Assembly: GCF_047663525.1 (NCBI RefSeq)
Contig: NC_092600.1
Span: 3,034,001-3,098,000 of the forward strand
Source of the DNA: Anas platyrhynchos
Lineage: Eukaryota; Chordata; Aves; Anseriformes; Anatidae
Direction of reading: 5' to 3'
DNA: 64,000 nucleotides
Shown here: positions 49,455 to 62,202 of the stretch, piece by piece
Position numbering within the stretch: the first letter of the stretch is position 1
Layout: each line of letters opens with the position of its first letter
The notes under the pieces: generated by a model
The model's database searches: none
Told to the model about the DNA's origin: nothing
Seen by the model: the letters and a program-made list of their open reading frames with translations, nothing else
Position numbers and translations under genes: made by a program

Positions 49455-51843
49455 TGGCTGTAGAATTCAATGCAGTAGTCACACTAAATCTTTCTGGTCT
49501 GTATTTCTTTAATGTCTGACTGTGCAGACAGGTTTAAACCTGAATTAAAATTCTTACCTGTTGGAATGCTTGAAAGGAGCCTTAAATCCAATAATTTGGG
49601 GAATAGAACAGCAGGGTCCCAGGCTGCCAGTTGTATTGGTTTGGTTTATTTAAATACTGTGTCTGCCCACTACAAATGTGAATAGGATACAAGTGTCAGT
49701 GGATGATTTCTTTTGTTCAGGAAGATGATACCCTTCCCACCCTCCTTCATAAACATTTACAAAGCTGCCTTTGTTCTTCCTGGTGAGAACAAAGAGAATA
49801 GAATTCCTTTCAGCAGAACCATTTATGTATATCTAGAATGACTACAGCTAACAAGAACTACTCATTTTGTGTTGCTCCTATTTTTAAGAAAGCTCTAAAT
49901 GAAAATTCCCTGTATTCTGTTGTTCAAATTCAGATTGCTGAACTGAGTAGCTGCTTCTGGAGAATGTTGGCAAAACATGGCACTGTTGTCCTAAGCCTTG
50001 CCTTACATACGTTGTTGTGATTGTTGTTTGTTTCATTTGATGGTTATTGTGCGAAACAGCTAAGCAAAAAAAAAAAAAAAAAAAGCAAGCCAAATGTCCT
50101 GTTGCTTATGAATGTCATTAATCAATAAGTAGGAAGAAACAAAATTGTTAATCACATCTGTGAGTTTCCAGCAGCCTCATCCTAGCATAGCTCGTAAATG
50201 TGCTTCTTTCTGACGTCTTTGATGCCTTTTTTTTTTTTTTTTTAACAACAGTTCACCTCATAAGGGGAAAGTTATGCAACCAACCTGCAATACGAAACAT
50301 TTGCTCTGTTATATGGAAAACATTTTTTTTTCCAGGACTGCATAAGACAACGTTGAATATGACATTTCTGCATTTTTTCCTCTGTTTGTTACCAGACAGT
50401 TGCATGCAAACAGGATCATAGTTGCCAAGGTGTTCTGCTGCTGCTGCATAATAGTGCTACAACCAAATTGCATAAATGTGCTCTTTGGTTCAGCTCAGCT
50501 ATTTATGTTAACTGAGTTGCAGACTCTTCTGTAGTTTTGAAATTGCCCCAGTGAAATCACGGTAGCTATTCCTGTTTAAATCCTACATACTACAAGTGAC
50601 GATGAAATGAGAAGTAATGTGATGTTTTGAATTGACTCACACATAAAGATCCACATTTGAAGAGAGAATAGCGTGTTTTTTCTGTGGATGTTCAACCACA
50701 GAGCCAAAAAGAAGACGAATACAAGTGAATCCTGTCACTGGGCAAAGCAGCAAGCTAGTAAACGTTCTTATTTTCAATCTCATATAAATTTTGTACAGTG
50801 AGAAGAGGGAGGTATCATTCCAAATAGTCAGCCCTAAATGCTGATAATCTGTGAAAGTTTCTGCTGAAGCTAAACTTATTTTCACCTTGTAGTTTTCTGT
50901 TTAGAATCTAGACGTTTGGGTAATGTAGGCTAATGCCCCTTTTTCAGTTGCAGCATTTTACTGTAGTTTAGTCTGCAGCATTTTTTTAGGGAGCAGAAGT
51001 GCTTGATTATGCTTCTGTAAAGTATATACGGCCCTGCTTTTGGCATAAGCTTTCCTGTTATAGCTTCCTGCTGTAATTTTATCACCGCATTTCTGACTCC
51101 TGAGTTAGGTATGTTTGTGCCATGAAAGCAAGAAGCTTATGTTTGGATTTGACAATTTTTTATTTTTTTACTGATTATTTTATAGTGAATGTTTTATTAC
51201 GGGTGTCCAGGGTTTGGCTGTAAAAGATTCTGATTTAGGTCTGTTAGTACAAATGTAAATACATTTAAAGCTTCAGATTTAGACAAGAAAAGAATTTCAG
51301 CAAATTGAAATTGCTGACATTAAAATTAATGTTAAAATAATGAGTTTCCTCAAAAGTTACCATTATTCTAACCCTCTGTTTATATGCCCAACTGTAATAC
51401 AAACAAATTGCAAAAATACCATCTACTACCATCTGCAAAAAAAGCAATACATTTTTAATCCTGGACATAGAAAAATTAAACCACCTAGATAGTAATAAAT
51501 AAAAGGTGATGCACCCGTTGTATTTTCACGCAACCCCTTACGCAGTCCTTTCATGCGAAGAAAGACCAAGCAGGTTGTTTTCTCGATTGGTGAAAGAAAT
51601 CATGCCAGGAGAGCTGATCTGGAACTCAGTCTGTAAGCACTTGTTTTTACCCGACAAACTTCCAAACGGGACTGGGCAGCAGCCTGCCTGCCTGCTGGGG
51701 AAGGCAAAGCGAGCCCGGGTGGGACTTCTGCTGCACGACTTCATCCTTGGACAAGAGCCGAACCTCCTTCATTCCATTTTCCCTCATCTTCCTCTGTGTA
51801 CGTTATTTAATGTATATTGCTGAACTTATTGTTTTCTATTAAA
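49455..51843 (+). other. CAMLG: CAMLG 3' UTR and downstream region
   Basis: No coding exon. Candidate polyadenylation signals on the plus strand: ATTAAA near 49544, AATAAA at 51494-51499 and 51498-51503, and ATTAAA at 51838-51843, the last followed by GT-rich text (GACTGTGTCCCC). Short (about 0.1 kb) and long (about 2-2.4 kb) 3' UTRs are both possible. An A run at about 50067-50084 and a T run at about 50227-50243 are the only clear simple repeats. Confidence 0.45.
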
Positions 51844-52079
51844 ATTATATTTGTTACCCCCTTCCGTGATGCTCTGACTGTGTCCCCCCGCCGCTGCCTG
51901 CTGCAGAAGTCGGGTTATTGAGTGGTGAATAACAGATTTTTGTGTGCCACTGGCTGCAAACCACAGCACGGTGCAGTCCCATGGGCATGAAGCGAGGTTG
52001 TTGTGAGTCTGTCTGTGAGCTGCACCTTTCACCTGAAACACATTTGAGGCCAAAAATGCTGATTTGGGGTCAGGACAGG

Positions 52080-52431
52080 CCTCGCAGCGGGCTCACTGAG
52101 CAGCCTGCCGGGCCCTGCGCTTATCCTGCCCCGCGCCTCACTGCGGCCTTCCCAGTGCCCAGCGCCAACAGGGCAGCAGCAGCACCCGGCTTTTTTGCTG
52201 CCATTTCCTTCTATTTTCTTATTTTTCGTCCCCTCCGCGGTGCCCGGCGCTGCGCCCTCCGGCCGGCAGAGCGCGGCAGCGGGCAGGAAGGGGCAGGGGC
52301 CGCTTCCCCCCTGCCTCGGCCCGGGGCGCCGAATGGCCGCCTAGCGCAGGGCCTGCACCGCCTCCTGCTCTTCTTCCTCCTCCTCCTCTTCATCCTCCTC
52401 CTCCTCGTCCTCGTCCTCGTCAGCCGCCGCC
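52080..52431 (+). promoter_or_regulatory. DDX46: DDX46 CpG-island promoter and 5' UTR
   Basis: GC-rich DNA leading to the DDX46 start, which sits in a perfect Kozak context (GCCGCCGCCATGG). The last 70 bases before it hold a nearly pure pyrimidine tract of CTC, TTC and GTC triplets (52360-52421). The CpG-rich zone continues past exon 1 to about 52760. The transcription start is not visible. Confidence 0.65.
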
Positions 52432-55400
52432 ATGGGCCGCGAGTCCAGGTGAGGGCAGCGGGGAAACAAAGGGGCCGGGGCCGGGCAGGGCCGAGCGGGG
52501 CCCCCTGAGGGCAGGGGCTGCGGGAGAAAAGCCCCGAGCCCCCCGTTTGCTCTAACGCAGAGTAACGGTGGTGTGGTGTCCCGGCGGGCTGTATTTTGCC
52601 TCATAGGTTTTATTTTTGCCGAGTTTGTGTAAAAACGCGTGCCTTTTGTTCCCCCTCAGCGGGTGGCCGCGCGGCGCGGGGTCGGGCCTCTGCTGCCGGG
52701 GTCGGGGCAGTTCGCCCCCCTCCGGCTCGAAACCAGCTCCTTAATTCGCTTCTGCTGTCGTGGCATGTGTTAGTGCCCTCTGCTTTAACCGAACCAGCGG
52801 ATTTTAATGCTAAAACGGCGTTAGGAACCGTAACAGCGCGTGTTTTGTGCTCCTGTGTGCAGCCGTCCCTGCGCCGTAACAGCTTCCCGGATTCATACCC
52901 CGAGAGGGGCAACATAAGTTCGGGTTTTAAAAAGCGGCTTGGGCTTAAATTGGTGACTCAGTGAAGAGCTGGGAACCCTCACTGATATCCCTAAATTGGT
53001 TTCAAGCCACCTAGCCCAGCCGTTAGGGACTTGGGCTGCAAAATCCCCTGGGGGCTGAGCTCCAGCTGCTGGCGCCTGAGCTGGCAGGACCCCGCTCCTC
53101 ACAGCACGGCTTCTCTCCCCAAAACGCGTCCAGTTTTAATCGGGCTCCGTGGTCATAACAAACGGAACTGTTTACAGACAGCATGTAAACACGTCGGTCA
53201 AAGCAGGCCACAAGTCTCTGAGGAATGAGAGCCTTGTACATGTGGCTCCTGCTGGCCCTGCTCTCATGTCTCATCCCCAGGAGCACCAACCCCTTCTGCA
53301 AGTTTATGTCTTTTTTGGGGTTGTGACCTGGATCATGGAACCAACAAGTAATGTAAAAAGTGGTCTTAAACTTGTATTAATTTTCTAATCTAATTTATGC
53401 CTTCCAAAAGTTGCTTTCTCTGCCTCTTCTTGCTTCCCAAGCCCAGCTACTAGGTTTGTAGGGAGCTTGTAGGGTCTGTGGTCCCTGGGCTGCAGGAGGA
53501 TGAACAAAGGAATGATTCTGGCACTGTGACTGACAGTCAGGAATTGGAAAAGACGATATGGTCATAGCGGAGGTCCCTCTGCAACTTGTACACTCAGGTG
53601 AAAAGTCTCTGGGAAAATTCCTACCCCTACCCTCTCCCACAGTTTGGCTGGGGTAAGGGAGCATTAGTGAGGGGAGAAAGTCTCCCATCTCCATCACACA
53701 CCTCTGAGGCCTTGCTAGCTGCTTAAATGTTTTGTGATGTTTGATGGCAGTAGGGAATTTCTTTTGATGTCAGCATTGACCACTGCTGTATCATATATGC
53801 TTGTGGTTTTATGTTTCTTTAATTGCTGTTTGACAGATCTTCCACTGAACAGAGGCACAATTTACATAGTGTTCCTGAATGAAAATTATAGAAAAAGCAA
53901 CAAAAATTGTTAAGTGTTCAGCAGATTTTGTGAGATAGTTTCAAAAAGACTTGGTCTTTCCCTAAATGTAATAGCAATCTGTGGATTTCCTAAAACAGGA
54001 ATTGTTCTTGATGTTCTAGTGTTCTCTTGAGGTACTTCTTTTTGCACGGCAACAATAAAACAAAAATATGACCATTTAATTCTTCTGGTTTCAGCATCGT
54101 AAGGAGTATATGTATATTAATCAGTTTTGCAAGATTATAAACGTTTAGGAGTTTAGTGAGTCCAACAAATTGTAGTAAATAATTCTTTTTGTCCTGTCCA
54201 TCCAAATCTGACAAACATGTCCTTTCACTGAAAGTTATTCTCGAGCTCGTTTTCATCTTTTTTTTCTTTTTTTCATAAATTTGCAATGCAGGCATTATCG
54301 GAAGCGCTCCGCGTCACGGGGACGCTCTGGCAGCCGGTCTCGAAGTCGTTCTCCCTCTGACAAAAGGGGAAAACGTGGTGAAGACAGACGCTCTAGGAGC
54401 AGAGATCGGGAGCGCAGACGTGAGAGGTCACGCAGCAGGGACAAGAGAAGATCTCGATCGCGTGACAGGAAGCGTCAAAGGTAGGAGTTACAAATTCCAG
54501 TCACAGCACATAAAAAATTCTGTCATCTGAACACTGACGTTCTTCCTCAATCAAATCAAATCAAAGTTATTTACTTTGTTGTAGTCCATGATAGATTTTA
54601 CTGTGCTTAATGTTTTTGCTTGTTAGATGATGTCTTGGTGCTAGACTTTGTTAGCTCTTTGTGGTCTTGATGATTGTTGGATTCCTTTTACAAGGGTTCA
54701 TCAATAGCAGGCTAAAATTGTGTTATGATCACATGCTAAATAAATACAATTTTGTTCTGGGGCAGACGTTCGAGAAGTAGAGAGAGGGAACGAAGTCGGG
54801 AGAGAAGAAGATCCCGCAGCCGAGAGCGAAGGCGCTCTAGAAGCAGAAGTAGAGGTAGACGGTCTCGATCCCCCAGCCCAAGCAAGAACAGGAAAACAGA
54901 AAACAGGTATTTGTGTTCTTGAATTACAGTCCATATCACAGTGACAAAGTACTGCAAAACTATTGGTATAATGGAAGGAATCCTCAGGCAAAACTACCAA
55001 AAGCTTTGCTTTGTAGAACAAGGAGAATATTCGATGAATGTACAGTTATGATCTTTTCCTATCACTTAATGTGCTTTGATGCATCAAATATTTTTAGATT
55101 TCTTACTTCAAGGTGTGCAAATACTAATGTGTGTATGTATTTATTATTTCTAATACACTTTGTTGTGAGAACGGTTCTATAAAAGAAGAAGATCCAAGCG
55201 TTAATTTAAGACTGAAGTTGTGGCACGTGGGTGGGGAGTAGAAGGCAGTTGTTAACTTCAAAGTTAAAACTGAATCTCATTCTGAAATTTTGTAGTGCTG
55301 CATTGTTTTCCCAGGTTCTAGTATCAATAAGGAACAGTTTGTGTCTCAGCATGTATGAGCAAATTAGTGAAATACAGGTGCTGTCTATGAGAGACATTAA

Positions 55401-58400
55401 ATTGAAGCCTGTCTTTAGACGTGTAAATTGTTGGAGAACAGTAAGTTTTAGTTACCAGATGTGCTTGAGTGCAGAGTTCTCAGAGATAAGCTCTATCATT
55501 TTCTCTCAGATAAAAGCAGGGCTTTTAAAAATACTGGATAGGGTAGCAGCAGGGGATCTATAAACGACATTGTGGTGACATTTGTAGCAGGAACTTCTAA
55601 GCTCTTTTTAGTGCCACTGATGGTATCTGAGCTCAGTGTTTCATCTCTCTTTACATAAAAGGTGTTTTTAAGAATATAAGCCAGTGAAGTTTGGAATCTG
55701 CCTTTTTAAATGATATTTGTGTGGAAAAGTAAAGCGTATAGTGTTACACTTCAGAGAAGGTCGAGAAGTCTGCTTTGGCAAAGCCACCGACTGTTTCTTA
55801 CCTGCTGTTGAATTCTGTGGGTGTGCTTAGTGATAAGGATTGGACAGGTACTAGTCTTAGGGGTTTACAGTCAGATAAACTGTCTAGTAAATAGACTTAG
55901 CCAAGAATTGAAACTTCTACTCTTCTAGATATTGACTTCAGAAATGTGTAAAAATTTAACTACAGGTCATGTTCTTTTAAATGTGCTTGAGTGGATTTTC
56001 AGACATAATTACAACAGGTATACTGTAAAATGAGTGGAAGGTCCAGAAGTTGTAACAGCAGTCCATATAAAGACTGAGTAGGTTGACAACAGTCCAGAAA
56101 TTGTGAGAAGCTAGAATGACAGTCTCTTGGAATGAGCATATGGTTTGCATTAGAATTGTCCAGTGGACTGTGAAGAAAGTTTAATGAGATTTAATAGGCT
56201 AAAGTGAATTTTACATTTACTGTTATGGGTTAGCAGGAGTTTGGTTCACATACAACTATTTCTTTTTAATAGGAGGTACATTAGGAGAGTAAAGTCTGTG
56301 ATAAATGGGTTTTGTGTGAAATGCAAATCTGCACATTAGTTTGAGTTCTGTAGGTACCTTTTCCCAGGGAGAGGTGTTCTTTTGACTTTCAGCCAGTACA
56401 GAACAGGGGAATGTTCAAATTTCCATGGCAAGGAGCTGGATTACTTTACCTTTCTCTAGAAATAGAACAAACAGGAATTTTTTAGCATCTCATATGAACT
56501 GCTGTCTTCAAGGAGTGTTTATGCTGCGGAACCTCTAGAGTATCAGCAGTAAGTGTTCTGGAAATGAAGTCTGTAACTTCGTCCTGTAAAGAAATGAGAA
56601 CAGAACCAAAGCATGTGAATCAGTGGATTGCAATACATTGTGCATTTCTGGCAGTTATAGAACCTGCTTCCATGAAACAGGAAGGCTCTGAGAAACAAAG
56701 AGTGCTTTGTAAGATGTTTGAAAATGTAACTGTGTTCACAGTTTTGTCTCTGTCTGGCACATCTATTCTCCCCCGAGAAAAGCTGGAATATTCTAAGAAA
56801 TCCTTGTTCTTACCTTTCAGATCAAGATCTAAAGAAAAGACAGAAGGTGTGGAAGTTTCCAAAGAAAAGAAGAAAGAGAAAGAAGACAAAGAAGAAGAGA
56901 AGGATAAAGATGCTACTGCATCTACTGTGGCCACTGAGGTAGAAGCTTTTTTCCAAATTCTATATTTTAAGTTTATAAACCAAGAATTAAGCTAGCCATA
57001 GATTAACTGCTACATTAACATAGATTAATTACTGCATTAACAAAAGAAAAAGTATTCCTAGAGTTGGACACAATTCACGCTGAATGAAAGAGTACCCTCT
57101 TCAGTAACACAGACTTCAGTCACAGGGTATGCTTCTAGTTCTTGCCATTAGAAACATTCTTCTCAGTGCAAGGTTCCACATTGCTCAGACCACAAGCCAC
57201 AGTTGTGTGTGAAGGATCTTTCCTTTTTAATCTATTAGATGTCAGTAGGGAAGCTGAAAAATCTTTTGGCATCTGGAACCAGGCAGGAATCAAAGAACAA
57301 AGGGGGAAGGAAGCATGCTTTGTCTTATTCCATATCGTGAAAAGATGTGCCTAGATGAAGAATTCCCCAAACAGCTGTTTTCGCTAACTCTTCCAAAACA
57401 GCTTGTCATTAGTAACGCTGCTTTGTTAATAGTGACTGCACTGTCAGCAAGGGCTCCCCATGCATAAATCAATAATGTGTTTTTTTTGTCATAGGAGGAC
57501 TTTTGGAAGTAGAGGACAACATGATAATTCTTTAGTCTTGTGTGCGTAAATGGCTAAAATGAATTGAAACTCATTGGAATATAATATCTTGGTCTAGAAA
57601 AAAAGAAGAAAGCTTAATTCATTAGGGAATATTGTTTAATTCATTCTTACTTTTAACATTGTATACCAGCTGCTACTGTGGGGAAAAAAAAAAAAAGTTA
57701 AATGAATTTCTTACTCGAAAGTGTTAGAGTTGTTAGTAGTTTTTATTTACTCATGTTGTGATAGGTCTGTGTATGTCCAGTGATCTACTGCATGCTCAGT
57801 TAAATGTGTTTGAAGAGAGAGTTTGTCTAAAAAAGCATAGACTAATGCCAGTGGCCATTAATTTTCACAATTTGGTGTGTTGTTTTTCTTAGAATTTTGA
57901 TCAGAACAAACTGGAAGAAGAAATGAGAAAACGAAAAGAAAGAGTGGAGAAATGGAGGGAAGAACAACGCAAAAAGGCTATGGAAAACATTGGAGAACTG
58001 AAAAAAGAAATTGAAGAGATGAAACAGGGAAAGAAATGGAGTTTGGAAGATGATGATGGTATTTAATTTTTATATATAACATTTAAAACACTTTTGTTCC
58101 TAATAATAGCTTATTATGTTATCTTTAAAGCATTTAATGACTTTTCATAATGTGAAATACAGAATAGCACAGCCTAAATCTTGTCATCGCTTCAAATAGT
58201 TTAAGATACAATTGAGATAACAAACTGGAGAGATTTTAAGGAGGAAAAATGATACAGTAATAAAAGTGGACTGTAGTTACTTGGACAGAGTAATAATGGA
58301 ACACATGTGAACACTTCTCCTCTCTTATTCCCATCTTTCTGATATTAGATGATGAAGAGGAAACCGCAGAAGGAGAAAAAGAAGGCAATGAGGTTGAAGA

Positions 58401-58693
58401 TGAAGAGTTAGATCCTTTGGATGCTTATATGGAAGAAGTAAAAGAAGAAGTCAAGAAATTCAATATGAGAAGTGTGAAAGGTGGAGGTGGAAGTGAAAAG
58501 GTAAAATCAAATAGTAAGATTTTTTAACTTTGTCTTTTAAAATTAGTTTTGTGTTTTCATATGAAAATGGTTTTGAAAAAAAGGTGAATGCAAAAAAGCA
58601 AGAAATAGGATGTATTTAGTGACTGCCTTAATGTGAATTTCATGGTATTCTTAATAAGTAGGATCATTATCCTGATCAAATTTTACTGGAGGA

Positions 58694-58724
<31 letters not shown>

Positions 58725-61700
58725 CACACAAAAAAAACACAACAGCATAATGCATTCAGAAGTACATTGCATTATGTAATGCATTCAATAATTTCTCTCA
58801 CCTGTTTTTGCAGAAAACTGGACCAACTGTTACCAAAGTAGTAACCGTGGTGACAACCAAAAAGGCAGCTGTAGAGACAGAAAAGAAAAAAGGGGAGCTC
58901 ATGGAGAATGACCAAGATGCAATGGAGGTAATGGAAGTGTCTTGTATTTCTATTGTGAAAGAAATTATAAACATACCTTTTATAAGAGGCATGAGAATGA
59001 GGATAGTCCTGGGATTTTTCCATCTGCTACAAGCTAGGAATTTGCTTATTTAATTTGCAGAACCATGGTTACACAGTGGCTGTAAATAGCAAATGTGCCT
59101 GTAGTAGGAAGAGTTGTTACAAGTGCATAAATGTCAGCTGCCCTCTCTGGATGTGGGTTCAGCGAACTGGTAGCTGTCCCTCTAGAGTATACAGTGTGCA
59201 ATTATTTGCATTTTTCACAGCAGCAGATCAGCATGAATATTGAATTTTACGGAACAGTGCTCTGGGATTTTCACAGAGCCATCTTGCTCAGTGATTGTAC
59301 CTGAACTTACTCAGAATTACTCTTTCATACCCAAACTGTATTCGTAAAATGCTTTCAGGAGATCAGGAATGTTGAGTCCTTAATGGGGTTATGTATGGTG
59401 AGGCCTGAAGGGCTTAGGTTTTCAGTGTCTGGTCTGAGGGAATAAGGCATAATTATTGCTTCTGAGTAAAGTTTCTATATAAATTAAAAAGCATCTCAGA
59501 AGACTTAATAATACTATTTAATATGTTATGTATTAATAATAAGACATAATAGCTTACACGGTAATTATAATTTATACAGTATTCCTCAGAAGAGGAGGAA
59601 GTTGATCTTCAGACTGCCCTAACTGGCTATCAGACCAAGCAGAGAAAGCTTCTAGAACCAGTGGATCATGGAAAGATAGAATATGAGCCCTTCAGGAAAA
59701 ACTTCTATGTTGAAGTACCTGAACTTGCTAAAATGACTCAAGAAGGTAAGAACACCTTAGGTACTGTTAAAGAAAAGAATGTTTGCAGATTTTGAAGTGC
59801 AAGAAAAAAGCACATTCTGTTTGAATGTAGAGTTGTTTTGAAGAAAGCAAAAAAAAAATACTGTACACTGAAGACTTTTGGACCAGATGATCGTAGAGGT
59901 CTTTTCCAACCTAAATGATTCTATGATTCTAATTATTTTATGATTTTGGAATAATTTGGAAGAGAATTTGGAGGTGAGGGGGAAGTACTTTTAAGCAACT
60001 TGGTATGGAAAAAAAAATCAGATCACTATTACTGATAACCTCATATAATCATATATGAGACTTTGAAGAATGTACCTGAGTTCTCTCCACCTACGTTCTA
60101 TATTTATGTGTAGCAAGCTAAAAACCTTTTTTCTGGTGCAGATAAAAGAAGTATTTAATGTTCAGGAACAGATCAAGAATATATAGATCAAGGTAGTAGA
60201 GAAATGTCAAGAAATGAAATTTCATTGTAGTGCAAACTCTGTTTCAGAGGTGAATGTGTACCGACTGGAGATGGAGGGAATAACAGTCAAGGGAAAAGGC
60301 TGCCCCAAACCAATAAAAACCTGGGTACAGTGTGGTATTTCCATGAAAATTCTCACTGCTCTCAAAAAGTAAGCAAGAAAATTTCAAATCATGTCATACT
60401 TGATTTTGTTCAGTGTTTTGTCATACGTTTGGGAGAAAACCCTTTTTAATTGCATAAAGCAGCATGTCGATGTCTGTAGATGCTATGTATATGATCATCA
60501 GAATAGTTCATAATGGTTTAATACTGAGAAACATTCCTTTTGTAATTCCTATGTAATGTTAGTGCTCCTCAGCTTTAAGGTGTTTTTTGAGTGACACCGA
60601 TACATACATATAAATATGAATAAGAAAATTTCTAGCATGACTGTGTTTCATGCCTGTCAAATCCTATGTTGTCCTTATAATATTTTTTTTCTTTTTCTCC
60701 TTTCTTTAAGGCACGGCTATGAAAAGCCCACGCCCATTCAGAGCCAGGCTATCCCAGCGATTATGAATGGTCGCGACTTGATTGGCATTGCCAAAACAGG
60801 AAGTGGAAAAACAATTGCATTTCTGCTGCCCATGTTCAGGCATATTATGGATCAGAGAGCTTTAGAAGAAGGAGAAGGTCCCATAGGTACAGAGCTTTTA
60901 TTTTCAAAATGGGTATTTAAATAAATAAGCTCAAGCATACACTTGAGAGGGGTCTTCTGTTCTCCTGCTTATAGGGAGGAATACTAACTGACTGTCATCT
61001 GTCAGTGAGCAGCATTAGTTAATGAATTTATTCTTGTTTGTGGTCACCATGCTATTTTAATGTTATTTCAAGAGTACTTGCGTATCCATATATCTGGAAG
61101 GGAGACCTTTATTCCTTTGATTTTAAAACTTTGATACCTTTTATACCCATCCTCGTACTTTCCTAGCTCTCTTTCTTGAAATTTCTTTTTTTTTTTTTAA
61201 AGAAAAAAAAAGTAAATTGTGTAGTAAGTTGCACATACTTCTCAGAGGTGCTTATACTTCATTACTGAAGATTAACTTTTACTGTATAAATAACATCACC
61301 TCTTATATTACAACGTATGATGAAAATGCTTTGTATTTCAGCTGTCATCATGACACCTACTCGTGAGTTGGCTTTGCAGATTACCAAGGAGTGTAAGAAG
61401 TTCTCAAAGACCCTTGGACTTCGAGTTGTCTGTGTTTATGGAGGAACAGGAATCAGTGAACAGGTATTCAAATGACATACCTTGACAAATAACTCTTGGA
61501 TATTATTCGTTAAACAATTAAACTGTTTGTGATAACTAACAGTTAGTTATAACTAATCGATAATTAGTTCGAAATTGATTCAGAAGCTCTATTTCTACTA
61601 CAGTTCTCCTCAAGAGTTATCTCAAACAAGAACCAGAAACTGTTAAATTTGCTTTGTTAGCAAATTTGTTATCAAATATTACATGTTAGCACCATTTGGA

Positions 61701-62202
61701 GATTAATTTCCAGGGTATTTTTCCACCCCACATTTATGGAAGCTACAGGATTTGTACTTACATGACTACATGTGTTGGAACATGGTGTATTTACATTTGT
61801 GAATACATCATTTGTCCCGATGTAACGTGACATTCCATACAGGCCCTTAACTGTACAGAAGCCATGCCTTCACTGTAACTACTTCAAGTGGTAGTAACTT
61901 AGTTTTTCAGAGGTTACTCTTTTAGAAAGTATAATGTTCCAAAGATTTAAATTGCTGAGTAAAATCTTTTAAATATGGCTGTTTTACTAATATGAATTGC
62001 TTATGAAAGTAACTGCAAATGTGTGTAACTTTCATTTTTGTAAAGTTACGGTATTTTGTGTTTTGTTTTTTTTTTTTTTTACTAATAGTTTGTTAAATTA
62101 ATTCTACTGTGTTTTAAAACCAGATAGCTGAACTCAAAAGAGGTGCTGAAATTATTGTTTGCACACCTGGACGTATGATTGACATGTTAGCAGCTAACAA
62201 TG
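52432..62202 (+). CDS. DDX46: DDX46 (PRP5-like), splicing DEAD-box helicase, N-terminal part
   Basis: Exons: 52432-52448, 54292-54480, 54766-54906, 56821-56938, 57893-58058, 58349-58500, 58814-58927, 59580-59745, 60248-60368, 60711-60886, 61342-61463, 62124-62202. They sum to 1561 nt, 520 codons plus one base; the gene continues beyond the window (human about 1031 aa). Residues 1 to about 120 are an RS domain (MGRESRHYRKRS, then Arg-Ser repeats). A charged Lys/Glu coiled-coil region with [20 protein letters not shown] and an acidic patch follow. Helicase domain 1 shows the Q motif GYEKPTPIQ (397-405), Walker A AKTGSGKT (422-429), PTRELA (459-464), GG (487-488) and TPGR (508-511). The DEAD motif exon is not in the window. 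DDX46 is the vertebrate PRP5 and remodels U2 snRNP during prespliceosome formation in the nucleus. Exon 1 has only 17 coding bases. Exon 4 ends ATASTVATE, which I do not recall in human. All junctions are GT-AG. Confidence 0.97.
52449..54291 (+). other. DDX46: DDX46 intron 1
   Basis: A 1.8-kb intron, donor GTGAGG, acceptor AATGCAG. The first 300 bases belong to the CpG island; the rest is unremarkable. No RNA gene or repeat was recognised. Confidence 0.85.
54907..56820 (+). other. DDX46: DDX46 intron 3
   Basis: A 1.9-kb intron, donor GTATTT, acceptor CTTTCAG. No gene, RNA or clear repeat was recognised in it. Confidence 0.85.
58697..58724. repeat. Poly-A tract (28 bases) in DDX46 intron 6
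   Basis: An uninterrupted A run followed by an A-rich CACA segment, 90 bp before the exon 7 acceptor. No retrogene body is attached to its left side, so it is a simple repeat rather than a processed copy. Confidence 0.9.
59879..59933 (+). mobile_element. CR1 LINE 3' tip in DDX46 intron 8 (plus sense)
   Basis: The text TGGACCAGATGATCGTAGAG, then GTCTTTTCCAACCTAAATGA and TTCTATGATTCTA, is the extreme 3' end of avian CR1, heavily 5'-truncated (about 55 bp). Confidence 0.88.

Noticed and set aside
51942-52604. 188-codon plus-strand frame and an acidic minus-strand frame near the DDX46 start
   Set aside because: The plus frame crosses the DDX46 promoter and start in another phase; the acidic frame is just the reverse of the pyrimidine tract.
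58748-58783. Short inverted repeat TGCATTA/TAATGCA before DDX46 exon 7
   Set aside because: The 7-base arms with a 2-base centre are too short to claim a structure or regulatory role in AT-rich intron.
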